The notes under the pieces were generated by a model, which saw only the letters and a list, made by a program, of their open reading frames with translations, was not told where the DNA came from and made no database searches. From NCBI GenBank assembly GCA_007123985.1, contig SLGA01000135.1, positions 1-5,718 on the forward strand: a stretch of 5,718 bases of DNA, read 5' to 3'. Both the position numbers and the translations under genes were made by a program. Position 1 is the first letter of the stretch, and each line of letters starts with the position of its first letter. Positions 1-5,718 of the stretch are shown piece by piece. The DNA comes from Balneolaceae bacterium. Its GTDB lineage: Bacteria; Bacteroidota; Rhodothermia; Balneolales; Balneolaceae.

Positions 1-1
1 A

Positions 2-3000
2 AATAATGAGCCACTAATGATAAACGGTATGAATTGGGACTATTTCCCGATTGGCACCAACTACATGTACGACTTTTGGGGGCAACCCGATGATTTCATC
101 AAACAAGCTCTTGATTATGAAATGGGTCTGCTTCAAAATATGGGTGTGAATTCAATTCGGGTTTATACCGGTATTACACCGCGTTGGGTTGAATATATCT
201 ATGATAATTTTGGTATTTACACCATGTTAAACCATTCTTTTGGTCGCTATGGTGTAATGTTGGATGACGGTTGGATGGCAAATACCGAATACTCAGATCC
301 AAGAGTTCAGGAACTGCTGCTAAGAGAAGTAACTGAATTAGTTGAAGAATTTAAAGGTACCCGGGGATTGCTGCTTTTCTTATTGGGAAATGAAAATAAT
401 TATGGCTTGTTCTGGGGTGGCGCCGAAACAGAAGACATTCCCATTCAGGATCGGGAATCAACCATAAGAGCTCGTGCCATGTATGAAATGTTCAATAATG
501 CGGCACTTGCCATGAAAGCTATAGATGACAGTGTGCCAATTGCACTCTGTAATGGTGATTTGCTTTTCCTTGAACTTATCGTTGAATTAGCTCCAGATAT
601 TGACATTTTTGGCACCAATGTCTACAGAGGTGAAACATTCACCGATCTTTACGACCGCGTAGCTGATGAATATGGTAAACCTGTGCTTCTGACGGAATTC
701 GGTTCTGATGCATTTAACGCCAGAACAAATCAGGAAGACCAGTTAATGCAAGCTCACTATAAGCGCTTAAACTGGAAAGATATTTATTCACATGCAGCCG
801 GATTGGGCCGCGCACAAAACTCTATTGGTGGCTACACATTCCAATTTAGTGATGGTTGGTGGAAACATGGCCAAACCGAAGAACTGGACGTGCATAACAC
901 CGAAGCTACATGGGCTAACGCCGGATATCAGTGGGACTATGTAGAAGGCGAAAACAACATGAACGAAGAATGGTTTGGTATAAATGCCAAAGGGCCAACT
1001 AATTCTGAAGGATTTTATGAGCTATTTCCACGTGCAGCTTATTACGTTATTAAGCAAGCTCATGAATTTGACCCCTATGCTGGCGGTGTTACTTTAGCTG
1101 ACCTTGAAAAGCATTTCGATGGTATTTCTTTAACAGGTGCTATGCTTCAGGCCAGAGGAGATAAGGCTGCTCTACAAGTTCAGCGGTTGAGTCAAATCAG
1201 GTTAAGCAGACTCTCTGCAAAGTTTTCAACCTTTTCAACCGGTGGCGATAAAATTACTACACCGGAAACCAACAATTCTGATGTACGTGAATTCCCGAAT
1301 CAAACCGGATTTGATCACATGCAATCCATCTTTGTTGGTATAGAAGCACAACCTTCGAATAACGTAAGGGCAAATGTAGAGTTTAATATTCTTGGAAATG
1401 TTGCCCAAAATCCGATTGATGAGATATTCTACGAAAACCGTGGCCGCCCGGTTGATGTACGCGGTGTCAACGGTGATGTGACCTTGGAAGATGTTAACAG
1501 AATACAACTTTACCGGGCTGAATATGAGTGGAATACACGCTGGGTTGATATAGAAGGTTTCTACAGAACCGGCCACTACCACTGGGCCTACGATGGAGAT
1601 TTCTTTAATCTTTACCCGGAAGCGAATTACGGCGAAAATATTGATATTTACAACGGAATGGCTCCCTTCGGAATGGAAGCTGAGTTTAAAAGAGAGTTAA
1701 GCGGCCTTAAAATGGCTTTTGGTCCTGAACTTTGGTGGGGTGCAAATCCTGCCATATTATTAAAGTACACGAGGGACTTTGGTAACTACTCCGTTACAGG
1801 GACTTTTCATGAAGACCTTGAAGGACCCAGTGATGATATAAGCAGTTCGTTTGCGGTGCCTGAACCCAGAACCAGGCGATTCGGCCTGCATGTAAACAGA
1901 GAATTTGGCAATTTTGAGATTGACCTCGGTGGTCTCTGGGCCGGCCAGCCTTTGAATGGCCGAGAATTCCAGATTTATCGCGGTCCTGAAGATGGAAGCG
2001 GGGATCTGTTTGTTGACGAAATTAAGCCTGAAGATAATTTTGGTGGTAAGTTAAAGCTTACTTATACCGGTGGTCTTTTCAACTGGTACGGGCAAACATC
2101 ACTGATGGGTCTTGTTGCTCGAGGTGGTGGCGATCAAACTATTACATTCACAGGCTGGCGTTTGAAAGATTCAGGCAGCAGCAACCAGTTTAATGTTCTG
2201 TCAGGATTTACTTACCAGGTTGGTGATTTCCAGATTGCACCAAATTTCATGTATCAGCAGCCCCTCGAAGGCCCAATTCCATCAGGTGTTGAGGCTCCGG
2301 GCAGGCCCAGAAATATTCTCGATGATCCCTTTGTAGTGCGATCAAACAGAGAAACAATAGCTGGAGAATTGTTAATTACATACGATCCCACTCCGGAAAC
2401 CTGGATGTACGACTGGGACAGTGACAGAACAGAAGATGCAAGCCTGGCCATAAGTGCAGGTATCGTCTATCGTCACCATCCAACCACTCAAGATGCTGCT
2501 GTTGGTATTCTGCCAGACGGTAGGACAGCTTTCGCATTCGGTGGGGCTCCAGCGGCACGTGATCTTTGGGAAGTTCATGCCAGAATTGTTTCCAAACCAA
2601 CCCGGCATTTCGGTTTTATCGCAAACATTTACGGTGGTGAGGCTGAGGCGAGAGGTAGTGACGACAGACTAATTAACAGAATTGGCGGTGATCTTCGAGT
2701 ACTCTATCGAAATTTCATGCTCAACTCTTTTGTACGCATTAACGATTGGGGCCCATACGACTATCATCGTGATTTCAACCTGACGTTTCCCCTGCAATTG
2801 ATGGCCGATGTATCATATACATTATCGAGCCCTGACTGGCTGGGCGAACCGCAAACAAGATTTGGGGTTCGTGGCGGCTTTAGAACACTTGATGAATTCT
2901 CACCGCGATATGCACCGGCATTCACTACGGATGTTTCAGGACAGATTGTACCAGACCCCACAGCTCCAGGGTTTGGCCTTGGAAATGAATGGGAATTGCG

Positions 3001-3025
3001 GACTTATATCCAGATAAATATTTAA
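2..3025 (+). CDS. Clan GH-A glycosidase fused to outer-membrane beta-barrel (5' partial)
   Basis: The frame is open from the first bases of the window, so the gene starts upstream. The first ATG in view (17) is probably internal: the residues before it (NNEPL) complete the 'G-x-P-h-h-I-x-G-h-N' strand that normally opens a GH-A TIM barrel, and no ribosome binding site precedes it. Numbering from that ATG, residues 1-350 form a GH2/GH72-like (beta/alpha)8 domain. Visible marks are MNWDYFPIGTNY (5-16), GVNSIRVY (43-50), the likely acid/base Glu126 in LGNENNYG, the likely nucleophile Glu227 in LLTEFG, and an aromatic SDGWWK (278-283). Residues 390-1002 contain many alternating polar/hydrophobic strands joined by turns and Asp/Asn/Gly loops, ending in an amphipathic strand (WELRTYIQINI) at the C-terminus, as in outer-membrane barrels. 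Inference: a surface-displayed glycosidase or transglycosidase tethered by its own barrel. The substrate is not readable from sequence; the GH16 neighbour suggests beta-1,3-glucan. The glycosidase call is firm, the barrel call is moderate. Confidence 0.82.
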   Translation, partial: NNEPLMINGMNWDYFPIGTNYMYDFWGQPDDFIKQALDYEMGLLQNMGVNSIRVYTGITPRWVEYIYDNFGIYTMLNHSFGRYGVMLDDGWMANTEYSDPRVQELLLREVTELVEEFKGTRGLLLFLLGNENNYGLFWGGAETEDIPIQDRESTIRARAMYEMFNNAALAMKAIDDSVPIALCNGDLLFLELIVELAPDIDIFGTNVYRGETFTDLYDRVADEYGKPVLLTEFGSDAFNARTNQEDQLMQAHYKRLNWKDIYSHAAGLGRAQNSIGGYTFQFSDGWWKHGQTEELDVHNTEATWANAGYQWDYVEGENNMNEEWFGINAKGPTNSEGFYELFPRAAYYVIKQAHEFDPYAGGVTLADLEKHFDGISLTGAMLQARGDKAALQVQRLSQIRLSRLSAKFSTFSTGGDKITTPETNNSDVREFPNQTGFDHMQSIFVGIEAQPSNNVRANVEFNILGNVAQNPIDEIFYENRGRPVDVRGVNGDVTLEDVNRIQLYRAEYEWNTRWVDIEGFYRTGHYHWAYDGDFFNLYPEANYGENIDIYNGMAPFGMEAEFKRELSGLKMAFGPELWWGANPAILLKYTRDFGNYSVTGTFHEDLEGPSDDISSSFAVPEPRTRRFGLHVNREFGNFEIDLGGLWAGQPLNGREFQIYRGPEDGSGDLFVDEIKPEDNFGGKLKLTYTGGLFNWYGQTSLMGLVARGGGDQTITFTGWRLKDSGSSNQFNVLSGFTYQVGDFQIAPNFMYQQPLEGPIPSGVEAPGRPRNILDDPFVVRSNRETIAGELLITYDPTPETWMYDWDSDRTEDASLAISAGIVYRHHPTTQDAAVGILPDGRTAFAFGGAPAARDLWEVHARIVSKPTRHFGFIANIYGGEAEARGSDDRLINRIGGDLRVLYRNFMLNSFVRINDWGPYDYHRDFNLTFPLQLMADVSYTLSSPDWLGEPQTRFGVRGGFRTLDEFSPRYAPAFTTDVSGQIVPDPTAPGFGLGNEWELRTYIQINI

Positions 3026-3044
3026 CGATCAAACGGCAATTACC

Positions 3045-4460
3045 ATGAAAAAAATGGTTAAAAAAAATACAACATATCCAATCTGGATCGCCATGCTGCT
3101 TTTTTTGGCAGCTACAGCCTGCGAGCGCTCTGTAGATGGATTGTCCCAACCGGATTTTCCTGCTAATCCAGATGTTTTTATTAACTCCTTTAGTGCCGGC
3201 ATGGAATACTATCCTTACGAGGGTTCCAGGGCAGAAGCATTCTCAGTTGATACAGAAACCACTTTTGGTAACAGGGGAGCATCGATGAGGTTTGATGTAC
3301 CTAATGTAGGAGATCCTCAAGGTGCCTTTGCCGGCGCAATCTTCAGAGATGATAATGGTGGCAGGAACATGTCATCATATAATGCCCTAACATTTTACGC
3401 CAAAGCAAATCAAGCTTCAACTTTGGCAAACATTGGCTTTGGTCAGGATTTCTTCGGCGACGAGTTTGAGGTTTCCTTAAGCGAGCTCAGATTAACAACC
3501 AATTGGAGAAAATACACTATACCTATTCCAGATCCTTCATTATTAACCCAGCATAAGGGTCTGCTCTGGTATGCTGCAGGGCCTGAAAATGGAGATGGAT
3601 TCTCTTTTTGGATGGATGAAGTGAAGTATGAAAGGCTTGATGATATAGCTCAGTCGCGTCCAGCGATACTAAATGGTGCAAATATCTCTCAAACAAGTTT
3701 AGTTGGCTCTTCTCTTCAGATAGTTGGCTTACAATATACAGCAAACCTGCCTGATGGACAGGATGTTACAATTGGTACAGCTCCAGCCTATTTTGAATTT
3801 TCCAGCAGCAACACAAATGTTGCAACCGTAAGTGCTGATGGCTCTGTTTCTGTTGTAGGCGAAGGAACGGCTGTGATTACGGCTACGCTGGCAGGCCAGG
3901 ATGCGGCAGGCTCATTAACGATTGATTCCTCAGGTGAATTTATCCTTCCGCCGGAACCAACCATCGATCCGGCAAATGTGATATCCATTTTTAGTGACGC
4001 TGAAGGATATGAAGATATACCAGTTGATTTCTACAATGGATTTTATGCGCCATTCCAAACAACCACCTCCAACGATTTTGAAAGAGAGGGGCAAAGATTC
4101 CTTGGTTACGAAAATTTCAACTTTGTTGGGATAGAATTTAATCAGAATGTACCCACAGTAGATGGTTCTGAGATGACTCACCTCACGTTCGACCTGTTCT
4201 TTCCGGATGAAGTACCTGCCGGTTCAGCCATCCGTGCAAGAATTATTAATGATGTTGGTGGAGCTGAACAATCTGCGTCTGCTACCATTACATCCGATGA
4301 TGGACTGGTTTCAGGAGAGTGGATACAGCTTGTAGTTGATATCAGAGATATGGAAGACCGCTCTCAGCTTGGGCAAATTATTCTCGACTCTGACGAAGGG
4401 CCAGCTCTTGCAGGTGCTACATTCTATGCAACCAATATCTATTTTTTCAGGGATGAGTAA
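3045..4460 (+). CDS. Surface lipoprotein with two CBM-like domains and a Big_2 Ig-like domain
   Basis: This 471-residue protein has a lysine-rich N-terminus, a hydrophobic segment (12-25) and a lipobox ending at Cys26 (LAATAC), so it should be a lipoprotein. Residues 44-197 resemble a CBM11/CIA30-type beta-sandwich, closing with the typical FWMDEVKYERL strand. Residues 209-294 are a bacterial Ig-like Big_2 domain, with the hallmark 'SSSNTNVATVSADGSVSVVG' followed by EGTAVITAT. Residues 311-470 form a second sandwich ending in FYATNIYFFRDE. No catalytic motif is evident. Such proteins usually bind polysaccharide at the cell surface and feed it to enzymes or a TonB-dependent importer; here the partner is most likely the GH16 enzyme encoded next. 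The gene begins 19 nt after the upstream stop and has no Shine-Dalgarno sequence; an alternative Met at codon 4 would not change the signal peptide. The stop overlaps the GH16 start. Binding role and ligand are inferred. Confidence 0.8.
   Translation: MKKMVKKNTTYPIWIAMLLFLAATACERSVDGLSQPDFPANPDVFINSFSAGMEYYPYEGSRAEAFSVDTETTFGNRGASMRFDVPNVGDPQGAFAGAIFRDDNGGRNMSSYNALTFYAKANQASTLANIGFGQDFFGDEFEVSLSELRLTTNWRKYTIPIPDPSLLTQHKGLLWYAAGPENGDGFSFWMDEVKYERLDDIAQSRPAILNGANISQTSLVGSSLQIVGLQYTANLPDGQDVTIGTAPAYFEFSSSNTNVATVSADGSVSVVGEGTAVITATLAGQDAAGSLTIDSSGEFILPPEPTIDPANVISIFSDAEGYEDIPVDFYNGFYAPFQTTTSNDFEREGQRFLGYENFNFVGIEFNQNVPTVDGSEMTHLTFDLFFPDEVPAGSAIRARIINDVGGAEQSASATITSDDGLVSGEWIQLVVDIRDMEDRSQLGQIILDSDEGPALAGATFYATNIYFFRDE
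4453..4460 (+). other. 8-nt gene overlap (ATGAGTAA), likely translational coupling
   Basis: The start codon of the GH16 gene lies inside the last codons of the lipoprotein gene: GAT GAG TAA ends one frame while ATG AGT AAA begins the other. There is no strong ribosome binding site (CAGGG sits directly before the ATG), so re-initiation by ribosomes finishing the upstream gene is the likely mode of translation. This would link the amounts of the binding protein and the enzyme. Confidence 0.75.
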
Positions 4461-5277
4461 AAGCGTAGCAATTTTCTCCTTATTCATTTTCGCTGCACTG
4501 TTTCTAGGGTGCAATGATCAAAATATAGACGAGGATAGGTATACAAACCTCGTCTTCGAAGATCTGTTTGAAGTAGATGGCAGCCCTGACCCGGCTTTAT
4601 GGACCTACGATTTAGGTACCGGTAGTGAAATTTCAGGCGAACCGGGATGGGGAAACCGTGAATTACAATATTATACAAACAGGCCTGAGAATGTAAGAAT
4701 TGAAGATGGTATGCTTCACATCACCGCGAAGCAGGAATCCTTCGAAGGCTCTAATTATACCTCGGCGAGAATTTTAACAAAGGGGAAGTTTGAAACAACC
4801 TACGGGCGTTTTGAAGCAAGCATCCAGTTGCCGTTTGGCCAGGGTGTGTGGCCTGCATTTTGGCTGCTTGGCGATGATTCCGGAGGCGAAGTTATTTGGC
4901 CACAGATTGGAGAAATCGACATCATGGAGTACCGCGGACAGGAACCCACTATTATTCATGGAAGCGTGCATGGCCCGGGCTATTCAGCCGGCCAGGCGGT
5001 GACTCAACGCTATCGAAAATCAAGCGGCAGATTCGATAACGAGTTCCACGTATTTGCAATTGAATGGGAACCAAACCTGATAGATTTCTACGTAGATGAC
5101 GTTAAATATTTTTCAGTAACTCCCGATGATGTAGACGGTGAATGGGTTTTCAATGACAATACATTCCATATTATTCTAAATGTAGCCGTCGGTGGCACGT
5201 TTGTAGGCCCGCCAAACCAAAACACACCTTTTCCCCAAACTATGCTGGTTGACTATGTACGAGTGTATCAACTTTGA
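4453..5277 (+). CDS. GH16 endo-beta-1,3-glucanase (laminarinase), lipoprotein
   Basis: This 274-residue enzyme should hydrolyse internal beta-1,3 (or mixed beta-1,3/1,4) glucan bonds with retention of configuration. The catalytic motif EIDIME is intact: Glu154 nucleophile, Asp156 helper, Glu159 acid/base. Other GH16_3 marks are GWGNRELQYYT from Gly65 (sugar-stacking Trp66), WPAFWLLG (133-140), SVHGPGY after His169, and the C-terminal strand MLVDYVRVYQL. The ATG at 4453 is chosen because it begins a standard lipoprotein signal peptide (hydrophobic 5-18, LFLGC with Cys20); the frame stays open to an ATG at 4336, but that would add 39 residues overlapping the previous gene and bury the signal. 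Phe at -3 of the lipobox is non-canonical. The residues after Cys20 (NDQNIDED) are acidic, resembling the lipoprotein export signal that sends Bacteroidota lipoproteins to the cell surface. The enzyme is a bare catalytic domain with no attached CBM; the preceding gene may supply binding. Family call is firm, exact substrate inferred. Confidence 0.93.
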   Translation: MSKSVAIFSLFIFAALFLGCNDQNIDEDRYTNLVFEDLFEVDGSPDPALWTYDLGTGSEISGEPGWGNRELQYYTNRPENVRIEDGMLHITAKQESFEGSNYTSARILTKGKFETTYGRFEASIQLPFGQGVWPAFWLLGDDSGGEVIWPQIGEIDIMEYRGQEPTIIHGSVHGPGYSAGQAVTQRYRKSSGRFDNEFHVFAIEWEPNLIDFYVDDVKYFSVTPDDVDGEWVFNDNTFHIILNVAVGGTFVGPPNQNTPFPQTMLVDYVRVYQL

Positions 5278-5290
5278 AGTTAATCGCAAG

Positions 5291-5332
5291 ATGAACCATA
5301 AGAAAAAAACAGAACTTGAGTCTTTTAAATAA
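5291..5332 (+). other. Out-of-frame ATG mini-ORF with A7 tract before the phosphorylase-like gene
   Basis: An ATG at 5291 sits where the next operon gene would be expected to start, but its frame ends at TAA 5330-5332 after 13 codons (begins MNHKKK). It contains seven consecutive A residues at 5303-5309. Removing one A joins it in frame to the downstream coding sequence, giving an N-terminus MNHKKKQNLSLLNN. It is therefore one of three things: the true start obscured by a one-base assembly or sequencing error, a slippage-dependent start, or a meaningless short ORF upstream of a genuine TTG start. Confidence 0.4.
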
Positions 5333-5718
5333 CAGAACATTGGGAATAGAAGAGAAAGAGATTAACGGAGAATCGTGGTTTAAAATAGCAGATCACGATC
5401 AAATACGGCCATTTTTCATAAATATAGTGAGCGATTCCAATCACTGGATGTTCATCTCAAGTAATGGGGGACTTACTGCCGGCCGCAAGAATAACAGTTA
5501 TTCTCTGTTTCCATATTACACGGATGATAAAATCACCGAATCTGCGGACATTACCGGCAGCAAGACTATCCTTCAGGTTCATATTGATGATGAAATACGG
5601 GTATGGGAACCATTCTCTGAGAGATTTACCGGGCAATACCATACAACGCGAAATATTTTCAAGAGCTTCAATGGCAATAAGATCATGTTCGAAGAGATCA
5701 ATCATGATTTTGGGCTAA
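5316..5718 (+). CDS. GH94/GH149-like glycoside phosphorylase, N-terminal fragment (3' partial)
   Basis: After a TGA at 5292-5294 this frame is open to the window end (about 134 codons from TTG 5316) and continues beyond it. The translation has no signal peptide, pointing to a cytoplasmic protein. It contains NHWMFISSNGGLTAGRKN, then LFPYYTDDKI, TGSKTILQVH and RVWEPFSERF. This matches in style the N-terminal beta-sandwich of inverting phosphorylases of the GH94/GH149/GH161 group, which begins with an 'isN-x-GG' strand before the (alpha/alpha)6 catalytic domain; the catalytic Asp would lie outside the window. Next to a GH16 laminarinase, a beta-1,3-oligoglucan phosphorylase (GH149 type, making glucose-1-phosphate) is the best guess, made from memory of family features and context. 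The only usable in-frame start is TTG 5316; the next in-frame ATG (in HWMF) would cut into the domain. An ATG at 5291, 13 nt after the GH16 stop, is one base out of frame. Coding status is firm, family moderate. Confidence 0.62.
   Translation, partial: MSLLNNRTLGIEEKEINGESWFKIADHDQIRPFFINIVSDSNHWMFISSNGGLTAGRKNNSYSLFPYYTDDKITESADITGSKTILQVHIDDEIRVWEPFSERFTGQYHTTRNIFKSFNGNKIMFEEINHDFGL

Noticed and set aside
1235..1582. 115-codon minus-strand reading frame inside the first gene
   Set aside because: It lies fully antisense to a well-supported coding region, has an unconvincing composition and no recognisable motif.
4336..4452. In-frame 39-codon extension upstream of the GH16 start, beginning with an ATG at 4336
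   Set aside because: It overlaps the end of the lipoprotein gene in another frame, has no family similarity, and would place the lipoprotein signal peptide in the middle of the protein.
4527..4555. Perfect 8-bp inverted repeat (AGACGAGG / CCTCGTCT) with a 13-nt loop
   Set aside because: It lies inside the GH16 coding sequence, has no T run, and a repeat of this size is expected about once by chance in a window this long.
5278..5315. Possible terminator or promoter between the GH16 gene and the next gene
   Set aside because: The gap is only 38 nt, with no inverted repeat plus T run and no recognisable -33/-7 type promoter, so read-through is more likely.
5464..5718. 84-codon + strand reading frame ending exactly at the window end
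   Set aside because: It is a shadow of the phosphorylase-like frame, which gives a far more protein-like translation with family-like motifs and is open from 5295 onward.

Overview
The window looks like part of a beta-1,3-glucan (laminarin-type) utilisation operon from a Gram-negative, probably marine bacterium of the Bacteroidota / Balneolota / Rhodothermota group. The clues are two adjacent lipoproteins with Bacteroidota-like export signals, start codons without clear Shine-Dalgarno sequences, moderate-to-low GC by eye, and the gene content itself: GH16 laminarinase, Ig/CBM-type lipoprotein and outer-membrane barrel. The phylum is an inference; no rRNA or marker gene is present.

Layout, all on the + strand and tightly packed: (1) 2-3025, the 3' part of a very long gene whose product joins a clan GH-A (GH2/GH72-like TIM barrel) glycosidase domain to about 600 residues that read as an outer-membrane beta-barrel; its true start lies upstream of the window. 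(2) 3045-4460, a surface lipoprotein with two carbohydrate-binding-like beta-sandwich domains flanking a Big_2 Ig-like domain. (3) 4453-5277, a lipoprotein GH16 endo-beta-1,3-glucanase with an intact EIDIME catalytic motif, overlapping gene 2 by 8 nt. (4) 5316 to the window end, the first about 134 codons of a cytoplasmic protein resembling the N-terminal domain of GH94/GH149-type glycoside phosphorylases. It has no in-frame ATG at a sensible position: either TTG at 5316 is the start, or an ATG at 5291 is separated from the gene by a one-base offset at an A7 tract.

Proposed cooperation: the barrel-fused glycosidase and the two lipoproteins act at the cell surface, with gene 2 binding the glucan, gene 3 cleaving internal beta-1,3 bonds and gene 1 trimming or remodelling chains. 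Imported oligosaccharides would then be phosphorolysed in the cytoplasm by gene 4 to glucose-1-phosphate. No SusC/SusD pair, regulator, tRNA, rRNA, mobile element, CRISPR array or convincing terminator is seen. There is no stretch longer than 300 bases without a gene.
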